A DNA stretch of 42,291 nt from an uncultured Thomasclavelia sp. GTDB lineage: Bacteria; Bacillota_I; Bacilli_A; Erysipelotrichales; Coprobacillaceae. Location of the stretch: NCBI GenBank assembly GCA_910588165.1, contig CAJUOR010000008.1:1-42291 (forward strand). The letters run 5' to 3'. Both the position numbers and the translations under genes were made by a program. The notes under the pieces are model-generated. The model was not told the origin of the DNA. It saw nothing but the letters and a program-made list of their open reading frames with translations, and ran no database searches. Of this stretch, positions 25,287-32,305 are shown piece after piece (position 1 is the stretch's first letter; every line of letters starts with the position of its first letter).

Positions 25287-25886
25287 GTGTCTACAACAAA
25301 AAAAAGTACACGAACAAAAGAAGCAACATTGGGACAGAAGGTTTTATTTGGCTGCATGATTTTTGTAACTTTACCATGGTCTTTAATTTATCTTCTTGTT
25401 TGGAGTGGAAGATGTGCCTACTGTGGCAAACGTATTCTTTTCAATAAACGTGTTTGTAAAAAGTGTTTTACGAATTCTCATGCGATTGTCGAGCAGTTTG
25501 ATGAAAAGATTGAAATGTTCTATCAACAGCTATCAACCGTTGATGATATCACTGATATTATTTCACAATATCATTACGTTGTGAATCAATTTGAAGGCAT
25601 TCAGGATATTTATAAAGCTTTAGATGATGAAGTTGATATTGAATCAATGGAGCAGAAAACATTGGTCACACTGCATAGAACATTGGAGAATTGGATGAAT
25701 AACTGTCAATACCAGTTCTCTATCAATGAAGCTTATCGCAAAGAAACACTAGAAGAAATCAAGGATTTACAGGAAGATATGCCTTACTTCAAGGAAATTC
25801 TTCAACCTTATTATGATGAAATTTCTGAAATTAAACCGGAAAATACATCAGAAACCCTCGAAAATTCAGTGCAAACAGAAGTTTAG
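25287..25886 (+). CDS. Membrane-anchored zinc-ribbon protein of unknown function
   Basis: Encodes 199 aa from GTG at 25287 (AAGGGAG 8 bases upstream; ATG at 25281 also possible, and upstream starts would include the promoter). A short basic N-terminus (TTKKSTRTKEAT) is followed by one membrane helix (about residues 19-39). A CxxC...CxxC zinc-ribbon or rubredoxin-like knuckle, CAYCGKRILFNKRVCKKC, comes next, then about 130 residues of acidic helix, probably coiled coil. No family was recognised. It is a single-gene unit with its own promoter and terminator. Confidence 0.7.
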   Translation: MSTTKKSTRTKEATLGQKVLFGCMIFVTLPWSLIYLLVWSGRCAYCGKRILFNKRVCKKCFTNSHAIVEQFDEKIEMFYQQLSTVDDITDIISQYHYVVNQFEGIQDIYKALDDEVDIESMEQKTLVTLHRTLENWMNNCQYQFSINEAYRKETLEEIKDLQEDMPYFKEILQPYYDEISEIKPENTSETLENSVQTEV

Positions 25887-25889
25887 TCC

Positions 25890-25915
25890 AAAAAAGATGC
25901 GATTGCATCTTTTTT
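25890..25915 (+). terminator. Terminator of the zinc-ribbon gene
   Basis: AAAAAGATGC/GCATCTTTTT stem with a 4-base loop, ending in a T-run, just after the stop codon. Confidence 0.88.
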
Positions 25916-25926
25916 ATTATGGATAA

Positions 25927-25956
25927 TAAAAAAAGAACCGTTACAACAAACGGTTC
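25927..25956 (-). terminator. Terminator of greA
   Basis: GAACCGTT/AACGGTTC stem (25935-25942 with 25949-25956), then TTTTTTT on the minus strand. Confidence 0.88.
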
Positions 25957-25965
25957 AAATAGCTT

Positions 25966-26448
25966 TTAATCAGCTAATTTAATTTCTAAAATTTTAACTT
26001 GATATGGTTCTTCGACCATTACAGTTACCGTTTCACCAACAGCGTGTCCTAAAACAGCTTTCGCTAAAGGACATTCGTTAGAAATCTTACCTTGATCGGG
26101 ATTCGTTTCAAAAGCACCGACAATCGCATATTCATTTTCAATATTGTCTGCCATATCTAACATTCTAACTTGCATACCCGGTTTAACAACTTGTAAATCA
26201 ATCGCATCTTCATCAATCATCTCTGCATTTTGAATCATTGCATCGATTTCTTTGATTCTTGCTTCGACCTCAGCTTGTCTTTCTCTTGCCGCATCATAAT
26301 CCGCATTTTCTGACAAGTCCCCTTGGGCACGTGCTGCCTGCAAATCTTCAATGACTTTAGGTCTTTCTACATTTACTAATAAATCACGTTCTTTACGTAA
26401 CTTTTCTATACCACTTTTGGTAAGCAATACTTTATCGTGTTCTGCCAT
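25966..26448 (-). CDS. greA: Transcription elongation factor GreA
   Basis: Encodes 160 aa. GreA enters the RNA polymerase secondary channel and stimulates cleavage of backtracked RNA. The N-terminal coiled coil shows LTKSGIEKLRKERDLL and the tip region with DLSENADYDAARERQAEVEARI; the C-terminal FKBP-like domain ends KILEIKLAD. The start at 26448 has GAGGTGA 4 bases upstream; a frame to 26466 is less likely. In B. subtilis greA also follows udk. Confidence 0.97.
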   Translation of the reverse strand: MAEHDKVLLTKSGIEKLRKERDLLVNVERPKVIEDLQAARAQGDLSENADYDAARERQAEVEARIKEIDAMIQNAEMIDEDAIDLQVVKPGMQVRMLDMADNIENEYAIVGAFETNPDQGKISNECPLAKAVLGHAVGETVTVMVEEPYQVKILEIKLAD

Positions 26449-26468
26449 ACTCTCACCTCGCATCATTT

Positions 26469-26497
26469 AATATAGCATAATTTTTAGTAATAGTCAA
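26469..26497 (-). promoter_or_regulatory. Extended -10 sigma-A promoter of greA
   Basis: TTGACT (26492-26497), 17 bp, TATATT (26469-26474) preceded by TGC (extended -10). It gives greA expression independent of the long upstream operon. A weak CTGTTT/AAACAG hairpin just after the udk stop may partly end upstream transcripts. Confidence 0.78.
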
Positions 26498-26574
26498 AAT
26501 ATTCTTCTTTGAGTTTTCTATTTAAATCTTAAAAACTTATCTTCATTAAATAATCTGTTTCAAAAACAGCTATT

Positions 26575-27219
26575 CTAGTATTTTAACATGGCTTTTGGCG
26601 TATTTTGTTGGTCTAGCTTAGATAATATCTTAGAGATAATAACGTCCATCGCCGCCTTATTTTCAACACCGTGTAACACAATTAAATCAGCTTTATACTT
26701 GGAAGGCTCGACAAACAGTTCGTGCATTGGTCTAACAGTTGTTAGGTATTGTTGTTTGATAGATTCTAAACTACGCCCTCTTTCCAACATATCTCTTTCT
26801 AGCCTTCTGATAAAGCGAATATCCGCCGGTGTTTCCACATATAATTTTAAATCACAGTATTTGGCAACCTCTTCGATTGCCAATGTAAACAAACCATCTA
26901 ATAAAACAATTTCAGATGGCACAAGATACTCCGTCTGATTAGAGCGATTATGTGCTTTGAAGTCGTAAATCGGCTTAACAATCGCCTTTCCCTCTTTTAA
27001 TGCTTTCACGTGTTCTGCAAGTAAATCTAAATCAAAAGCATCGGGGTGATCGAAATTGATTTTTGTCCGAGCCTCAAAAGGCAAATGACTTAAATCTTTG
27101 TAATAGTCATCAAAATACAAAACAGTAACATATTTACCGAAAGCTTCTTTTAAAGCATGGACAATCGAGGTTTTGCCCGAGGCACTTCCACCTGCAAGAC
27201 CGATTAAGTAAGGTTTCAT
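26575..27219 (-). CDS. udk: Uridine kinase
   Basis: Encodes 214 aa. It phosphorylates uridine or cytidine to UMP or CMP for pyrimidine salvage. P-loop GGSASGKTS is at residues 10-18, YFDDYYKDLSHLPFE follows, then FDHPDAFD and the LID region with RRLERDMLERGRSLESI. The start overlaps the end of the U32 gene by 4 bp (ATGA). The order trhP2-udk-greA matches B. subtilis yrrO-udk-greA. Confidence 0.96.
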   Translation of the reverse strand: MKPYLIGLAGGSASGKTSIVHALKEAFGKYVTVLYFDDYYKDLSHLPFEARTKINFDHPDAFDLDLLAEHVKALKEGKAIVKPIYDFKAHNRSNQTEYLVPSEIVLLDGLFTLAIEEVAKYCDLKLYVETPADIRFIRRLERDMLERGRSLESIKQQYLTTVRPMHELFVEPSKYKADLIVLHGVENKAAMDVIISKILSKLDQQNTPKAMLKY

Positions 27220-28463
27220 TTTCTCACCTTCCTTGCCATATCATTGGCACTGACATGAGATGATACTTTTAAATATAATTCTTCCATCGGGTGATTGGCC
27301 ACTTCAATAGCTTCCATCTCTAAGTTGTATAACGCTTCGACCTGCATCGTGAAATTATCTTGATTTGGACTGAAAAATTCAACAACATCTCCGACTTTAA
27401 AATGATTTCGCTGTTCAATTTTTGCCAAGCCGGTATTTTCATCATAAGCTAAGACACGGATAACAAATTCTTGAGTTGGGTGCTCATCACGTAAATTAAA
27501 CAACTGTTGCTTTTCATTGGCAATACCATAGAAAAAGCCGGTGCTGACCTTGCGATTAGCTGCCTTCGCTATTTCTTTTTCATAAAAATCCGACATATTG
27601 AAATGGTCGGGATCGGCACAATAAGCATCAATCAATTTACGATACGTTGATACAATCGTAGCAATATAATGAATTGACTTCATTCTGCCTTCAATCTTAA
27701 AAGAATCTACCCCGGCTTCAATCAATTGCGGGATTTCGGTGATACTGGCTAAGTCGCAACTTGACATGGTAAAAGGTGTATCTCCAATGGTTTGTTGTCG
27801 GCTGTCTTCTAAAGTATAAAACCAACGACATGACTGTGAACAGCCTCCTCGATTAGCATCACGCCTTGAATAATAATTAGAAAGCATACATCTACCTGAT
27901 AAATTCACACACATCGCACCATGAATAAAATACTCAATATCAATAGGTGATTGTTCAATAATTTGCGTTAAAGCCTCATAAGTAACTTCTCTAGCCAAAA
28001 CGACACGTTCAACACCTTTTTTTGCCCAAAATTTAACAGCCTCACTGTTAGTTGAAGACATCTGGGTTGATAGATGCGTTTCAAACCGACACCCTAAACG
28101 CTTTGCCGTTAAAATAACGTGCGGATCAGCGGCAATAATTGCATCGACCCCAATTTCATCAAGCTTTAATAAGTAATCTTCTAAACCGGCTAAATTTTCT
28201 TCATGCATGACAATATTGGCGGTGACATGAACTTTCGCACCATGGGCATGGCTAAACGCAACAGCCTCTTGAATATTTTCAAGACTGAAGTTTGAAGCTT
28301 GAGAACGCAAAGAAAATTCTTTCCCACCAAAGAAAACCGCATCGGCACCATATAAAACCGCTGTTTTCAATTTTTCTAAGTTACCTGCCGGAGCTAACAA
28401 TTCCGGCTTTCTCACAATGACACGACGGCCATCAATGATTTGACTGATTTCTTTTTTCATCAT
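27216..28463 (-). CDS. trhP2: U32-family tRNA 5-hydroxyuridine synthesis protein (TrhP2-like)
   Basis: Encodes 415 aa. U32 proteins were called peptidases, but the YrrN/YrrO pair supports prephenate-dependent hydroxylation of tRNA U34 (ho5U) in B. subtilis. It has the U32 start KPELLAPAGNLEKLKTAVLYGADAV (in part), the Fe-S cysteine set in GAMCVNLSGRCMLS and RGGCSQSCRW, and FKIEGRMKS. A C-terminal beta-barrel domain follows (about 330-415). AGGG lies 6-9 bases before ATG 28463/28460. It overlaps trhP1 by 32 bp and udk by 4 bp. Confidence 0.9.
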   Translation of the reverse strand: MMKKEISQIIDGRRVIVRKPELLAPAGNLEKLKTAVLYGADAVFFGGKEFSLRSQASNFSLENIQEAVAFSHAHGAKVHVTANIVMHEENLAGLEDYLLKLDEIGVDAIIAADPHVILTAKRLGCRFETHLSTQMSSTNSEAVKFWAKKGVERVVLAREVTYEALTQIIEQSPIDIEYFIHGAMCVNLSGRCMLSNYYSRRDANRGGCSQSCRWFYTLEDSRQQTIGDTPFTMSSCDLASITEIPQLIEAGVDSFKIEGRMKSIHYIATIVSTYRKLIDAYCADPDHFNMSDFYEKEIAKAANRKVSTGFFYGIANEKQQLFNLRDEHPTQEFVIRVLAYDENTGLAKIEQRNHFKVGDVVEFFSPNQDNFTMQVEALYNLEMEAIEVANHPMEELYLKVSSHVSANDMARKVRK

Positions 28464-29361
28464 CCATCACCCTCACATCATCTAATTTATATACTGTTCT
28501 ATCTTGGTAAAAACCATCTGTCTTTTCAACATCACCCATCAAGTTTGCAAGCATACCTCTTAAAGCTTGGTGATGCTTCGTAAACGTACCATCACCAACA
28601 GCCTGAATAGCTTCCTGGTAAAGATTAACCACCTCTAAAGCTCGATAGGCGTCCATCTTAAAGCAATCAACAAACCCATAGCGAATCATTTCTAAATCAA
28701 GACTGCCTAAATAATCTAAGGCAACCAACTCGCTTTTAGATACAATATTAGTTCCAAAGCGATCCTCAAAAATCCAAGCCTCTAAATCATTATCCTTGAC
28801 TTTGAGCGTATAAATATCTTCTGTCAAATCCAATCCATTTTCTCTTGCATAGTTACTTAAGAGCTGACGTCTGGATTGCGCCATATACATCACACCATGA
28901 ATTTGAACCATCAAAGGCATTTCCGTTTTTTGAGCGATTTTCACAACATCTTCTAACGAAATCTCACGAGCCAAGAAGCTGCTGTCAATCCCCATCGTTT
29001 TAAAATCATTCAATGTCGCCCCATTGGTGTTTAAAGTTTCCGGCATATACATCATTTCTTGTTTTAAGCCCATTTCCTTTGCCATATTCAATAAGCCGAA
29101 ATCTTGGAAAATAATCCCATAGATTTGACTGTTTTTTATATCGCTTAACCACTGTTTAACCAATTCTAAATCTTTTTGGTCGTACAGTTGATTCATCAAT
29201 ACGAAAACTTTGAAACTTTGACTTAATTTTTCCATCGTTTCAAAAGATATACTTAAGGCATGACGACTGGAAATTTCATCATTACCTACAATTAAGCCCA
29301 CATCTAATGCCTGATAGTCATTAACGTATGTCAAACTATTTAAACTACATAAAAGTTCCAT
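28432..29361 (-). CDS. trhP1: U32-family partner protein, cysteine-free (TrhP1-like)
   Basis: Encodes 309 aa. It is the smaller U32 partner, like B. subtilis YrrN, always beside the larger one. The position of the Fe-S cysteine motif reads HGVMYMAQSRRQLLSNY, with no cysteines, so it cannot hold the cluster found in its partner and probably acts as a heterodimer subunit. AGAGAGG lies 5 bases before the ATG. It overlaps trmR by 17 bp and the larger U32 gene by 32 bp. Confidence 0.87.
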   Translation of the reverse strand: MELLCSLNSLTYVNDYQALDVGLIVGNDEISSRHALSISFETMEKLSQSFKVFVLMNQLYDQKDLELVKQWLSDIKNSQIYGIIFQDFGLLNMAKEMGLKQEMMYMPETLNTNGATLNDFKTMGIDSSFLAREISLEDVVKIAQKTEMPLMVQIHGVMYMAQSRRQLLSNYARENGLDLTEDIYTLKVKDNDLEAWIFEDRFGTNIVSKSELVALDYLGSLDLEMIRYGFVDCFKMDAYRALEVVNLYQEAIQAVGDGTFTKHHQALRGMLANLMGDVEKTDGFYQDRTVYKLDDVRVMDDEKRNQSNH

Positions 29362-29953
29362 TGTTGCCTCTCTTTCTAATCACGACAATCCCGTCGCCCT
29401 TTTGAACATATTCGCTTTCATAATCGCCATTGTTTAAAATCCAATCTTTGAAGCGTTTAATTTTGCGAACTAATGCTCTTGTATTACGGTTTTGAATATG
29501 TTCAATATCAAACACCATGCCATGAAAATCTAAATTATCGACAATCACAAAACCATCTGCTTTTAACAAATGGATATATTTTTCAAAAAACTTTTGATAT
29601 TGGGCTTTGGCAGCATCAATAAAAACACAGTCATAAGGAGCATATTTTAAAACTGCTTCCTCTAGTTCCAACGCATCGGCAAGATGCAGTTCAATGCGTT
29701 TGTCCAATTGAAATGCTTTAATATTCTGTTTAGCTTGCTTTGCCCGAAAGTCATCACGCTCTATCGTATCAATCTTGACGCTTTGAACGTGACTAGCCAT
29801 ATAGATAGCCGAATACCCAACTGCCGAACCTATTTCCAAAACAGAAGACGCTTGGCACTCCTGAAGTAATTCTACCATGAACGCCAAGCCCTCTTCTTGC
29901 ATAATCGGAATCTGATCTTCCAACGCTTTATTTTTTAATTCTATTAAATCCAC
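29345..29953 (-). CDS. trmR: tRNA 5-hydroxyuridine methyltransferase TrmR
   Basis: Encodes 202 aa, a class I methyltransferase of the O-methyltransferase family 3 (caffeoyl-CoA OMT-like). SAM motif VLEIGSAVGYSAIYMA is near residues 36-51, the acidic motif is in DTIERDD, and the metal-binding segment is FIDAAKAQYQKFFE, then VIVDNLDFHG. In B. subtilis TrmR (YrrM) methylates ho5U34 to mo5U34 in tRNA, using the product of the two U32 proteins encoded directly downstream here. Confidence 0.92.
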   Translation of the reverse strand: MDLIELKNKALEDQIPIMQEEGLAFMVELLQECQASSVLEIGSAVGYSAIYMASHVQSVKIDTIERDDFRAKQAKQNIKAFQLDKRIELHLADALELEEAVLKYAPYDCVFIDAAKAQYQKFFEKYIHLLKADGFVIVDNLDFHGMVFDIEHIQNRNTRALVRKIKRFKDWILNNGDYESEYVQKGDGIVVIRKRGNNGTFM

Positions 29954-29968
29954 AACATCAACCCCTTA

Positions 29969-31054
29969 TTATTCATCAGGCCATGGATACGCATCTACAT
30001 TTTGTAAATGTTCATCGTAAGTTTTAGCATAATAAACCGTACCGTCCGGTCCTGCATAGAAAAATAAATAATCGTGATCGGCATGATTAACACAGCTTTT
30101 CATCGTAATATCAGAAACACTACTGATAGGTCCGATAGGAAGACCGGTGCGTTTATATGTATTGTAAGGTGAATCAGCTACGCTTTCGATTTCCGCATAA
30201 CTTAAATCAACCCCGGTTCTTTCTAAAGCATATAAAACGGTAATATCACTTTCTAAAGGCATATCTTGTTGCAAACGGTTGATGAAAGCTTCCGCAATCA
30301 TCGGTCTATCTTTATCGAATAATGATTCTCTTTCGACAATTGAAGCGAATGTTAAAAATTCATGAGGAGTTAATTGCATTTTATTCATGCCTTCTTCGTA
30401 TTCATGTAATTTTTGACTTGTCATTTCTAACATCGCATAAGTTAAATCATCAACTGTTGGCTTTTTAGTTGTCAATGTATATGTTTCCGGAAATAAATAG
30501 CCTTCTAATGGATATTTAATACCATCTTGGAAAATTTCATCAGCGTTTAAGAACCAATACTCAGACACTAATTTGTCCAAATATTCACGATTATTCCACT
30601 GATCCATTACTTCTTTTTTACTAACCCCGCAACTTTCCGCCACTATTTCGGCAATTTGCGGTAAAGTTAATCCTTCGGGAATCGTTACCCTGATTTTAAC
30701 TAAGTAATCTGTATCCCCGCTTGTAACGGCATCAATAATTTCAGGTAAACTCATACCTTTATTTAATTCATAGCTGTTGACATGAAGCCCATCAACTTTA
30801 TGCAATTTCAAATAAAGCTTCGCAACTAATTGATTTTTCATTAACCCATTTTCATCTAATAGGTCAAATAAATCTTGAAAAGTCGCACCATCTTCAATCG
30901 TTAAGATAACTTTATCCTCACTTGACCCTGTTGGTTTCAAATTTTCATTATAGAAAATATACATACCACCGATGATCGTAATCACTAACATGGCAGCTGC
31001 AATAACTAACTTCGTTGTTTTCTTTTTCATATTCTGTGCAATTGATAACTGCAC
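29969..31054 (-). CDS. mltG: Endolytic murein transglycosylase MltG
   Basis: Encodes 361 aa, with one N-terminal membrane anchor (about residues 17-35), a LysM-like segment and the YceG domain outside the membrane. It cuts nascent peptidoglycan and probably ends glycan strand synthesis. The catalytic glutamate is in FASIVERES; PLEGYLFPETY, LPIGPISSVS and YLFFYAGPDGTVYYAKTYDEH are family marks. GTG at 31054 is chosen with AGGAGG 5 bases upstream; a GTG at 31060 lies inside that site. Unlike its neighbours it is preceded by a terminator and its own promoter. Confidence 0.93.
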   Translation of the reverse strand: MQLSIAQNMKKKTTKLVIAAAMLVITIIGGMYIFYNENLKPTGSSEDKVILTIEDGATFQDLFDLLDENGLMKNQLVAKLYLKLHKVDGLHVNSYELNKGMSLPEIIDAVTSGDTDYLVKIRVTIPEGLTLPQIAEIVAESCGVSKKEVMDQWNNREYLDKLVSEYWFLNADEIFQDGIKYPLEGYLFPETYTLTTKKPTVDDLTYAMLEMTSQKLHEYEEGMNKMQLTPHEFLTFASIVERESLFDKDRPMIAEAFINRLQQDMPLESDITVLYALERTGVDLSYAEIESVADSPYNTYKRTGLPIGPISSVSDITMKSCVNHADHDYLFFYAGPDGTVYYAKTYDEHLQNVDAYPWPDE

Positions 31055-31083
31055 ATTCACCTCCTCACAATTTTTCCTTTATT

Positions 31084-31112
31084 ATTATACGTGATTTTAA
31101 AATAAAAGTAAA
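31084..31112 (-). promoter_or_regulatory. Internal promoter for mltG and downstream genes
   Basis: TTTACT (31107-31112), 17 bp, TATAAT (31084-31089) on the minus strand, about 30 bases before the mltG start. It is positioned just after the terminator that follows the DUF1292 gene. Confidence 0.7.
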
Positions 31113-31125
31113 TACGACAAAAGAC

Positions 31126-31153
31126 GCAAAAAAGGAAATGCATCGCATTTCCC
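31126..31153 (-). terminator. Terminator after the DUF1292 gene
   Basis: GGAAATGC/GCATTTCC stem (31145-31152 with 31134-31141), 3-base loop, followed by TTTTTT on the minus strand. It divides the alaS-yrzB part from the mltG-udk part of the syntenic block. Confidence 0.85.
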
Positions 31154-31166
31154 TTAGTATTATCAA

Positions 31167-31556
31167 TTAGTGGTGATGTCCACAACCACATTCATGGTCT
31201 TCGTCATGGTGATGTCCACAACCGCATCCATGGTCTTCATCGTGATGATGTCCACAACCGCATTCATGGTCTTCATCGTGATGATGTCCACAACCGCAAG
31301 TTTCACCTTCACAAGTTTCTTCATCATTACTCATGAAGCTTTCAAATACATCATTGATCATATCCCATTCTTCCGCACTGTCAACATCAAACAAATGCCC
31401 TTCATCATCATAAACAGATGCGAAAACATTTGGTTCTGCCTCATCGGCATCATAATATAAGACATATGACTTACCATTATTTTCAAAAGTGAAAAGAATT
31501 GTATATTCTTTATCTTCACCTTGATCATTTGTCACAACAATTACATCTGAATCCAT
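31167..31556 (-). CDS. DUF1292 (YrzB-like) protein with His/Cys-rich repeat tail
   Basis: Encodes 129 aa. Residues 1 to about 80 are a DUF1292 domain (VTNDQGEDKEYTILFTF, YVLYYDADE, DEEWDMI-like end), as in B. subtilis YrzB at the same position in the gene order. Residues about 82-129 are an added tail made of a 12-residue unit, CGCGHHHDEDHE, repeated about three and a half times, ending HHH. Such a tail should bind transition metals (Ni, Zn, Cu or Co). The core is of unknown function. It is 14 bp after ruvX and followed by a terminator. Confidence 0.88.
   Translation of the reverse strand: MDSDVIVVTNDQGEDKEYTILFTFENNGKSYVLYYDADEAEPNVFASVYDDEGHLFDVDSAEEWDMINDVFESFMSNDEETCEGETCGCGHHHDEDHECGCGHHHDEDHGCGCGHHHDEDHECGCGHHH
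31170..31298 (-). repeat. 36-bp coding tandem repeat, about 3.6 copies
   Basis: Units at 31170-31205, 31206-31241, 31242-31277 and a partial at 31278-31298, differing at a few positions. Unit length is a multiple of three, so copy-number change would keep the frame and only lengthen or shorten the His/Cys tail. Confidence 0.9.
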
Positions 31557-31570
31557 TGTTTTATCCTCCT

Positions 31571-31990
31571 TTAGTGACTATCTAAATAGCCTTGCAGAAT
31601 ATTAACCGCCGCCATTTTATCAATCACTTTTTTTCTTTTCTTTCTTGATACATCCGCAAAAATCAAAGACTGTTCGGCTGCTTTGGTTGTCAAGCGTTCA
31701 TCAGAAAGCACTACACTAAGATGAGGTCTAGCCTCTAGCAACATTTCTTTGAAGCGGATAGATATTTGAGCCCGTTCTCCAATATCGCCATTCATGTGTT
31801 TAGGAAGCCCTAAAACAATAACCTGAACATTTTCCTTATCGACAATTTCTACCACATGGTTTAAGGCCTCTTGATAGCATTCCGGCTGAAAACGATATGT
31901 TTCTAGTCCATGCGCAATCATCCCTAAAACATCTGATAGTGCAATTCCAATTGTTCGTGAACCCAAATCCAAACCCATGACTTTATTCAT
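31571..31990 (-). CDS. ruvX: RuvX/YqgF pre-16S rRNA maturation nuclease
   Basis: Encodes 139 aa with an RNase H-like fold. Motifs are the N-terminal GLDLGSRTIGIALSD with the first catalytic aspartate, VLGLPKHMNG, LSDERLTT with the second acid and DKMAAVNILQGYLDS with the third. YqgF acts in 5' end maturation of 16S rRNA; the Holliday-junction resolvase label is by fold similarity. It is 1 bp from ireB and 14 bp from the DUF1292 gene, in the usual alaS-ireB-ruvX order. Confidence 0.95.
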   Translation of the reverse strand: MNKVMGLDLGSRTIGIALSDVLGMIAHGLETYRFQPECYQEALNHVVEIVDKENVQVIVLGLPKHMNGDIGERAQISIRFKEMLLEARPHLSVVLSDERLTTKAAEQSLIFADVSRKKRKKVIDKMAAVNILQGYLDSH

Positions 31991-31991
31991 G

Positions 31992-32246
31992 CTAATCCTC
32001 CATGTAAGACTTCACTAGCTCTTCAATGATTTCATCTCTATCAATCTGCTGAATAATTTGTCTAGCACCTTTATGACTTGAGATATAAGCAGGATCATTA
32101 GAAATTAAATATCCCGCAATTTGATGTACTGCATTATACCCCTTCTCTTGCAATGCCAAGAAAACTGTCTGCAAATTGGAACGAATGACTTCACGTTTGA
32201 TATCCTCAGAGCTAAAAATCATTGTCTTTGAATTATCTCTTTTCAT
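31992..32246 (-). CDS. ireB: IreB-family regulatory phosphoprotein (UPF0297)
   Basis: Encodes 84 aa, usual family length. In Enterococcus, IreB is phosphorylated on an N-terminal threonine by the PASTA kinase IreK and influences envelope stress and cephalosporin resistance. The N-terminal KTMIFSSEDIK contains that threonine position; GYNAVHQIAGYLISNDPAYI and the end of the protein are strongly conserved. AAAGGAG lies 6 bases before the ATG. It follows alaS by 59 bp; no clear promoter was seen in the gap. Confidence 0.95.
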   Translation of the reverse strand: MKRDNSKTMIFSSEDIKREVIRSNLQTVFLALQEKGYNAVHQIAGYLISNDPAYISSHKGARQIIQQIDRDEIIEELVKSYMED

Positions 32247-32305
32247 ATATATCGCTCCTTTCCGAAACCACCTATAACTATTCTACATCATTTTATTAAA
32301 AATAT

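Noticed and set aside
27216-29361. Two collagenase-like U32 peptidases
   Set aside because: Gene context with trmR, udk and greA fits the tRNA hydroxylation pair TrhP1/TrhP2 much better.
31170-31298. Regular 36-bp repeats that could suggest a CRISPR array
   Set aside because: The repeats are directly adjacent, without unique spacers, and encode the His/Cys tail of a DUF1292 protein in frame; no cas genes are near.
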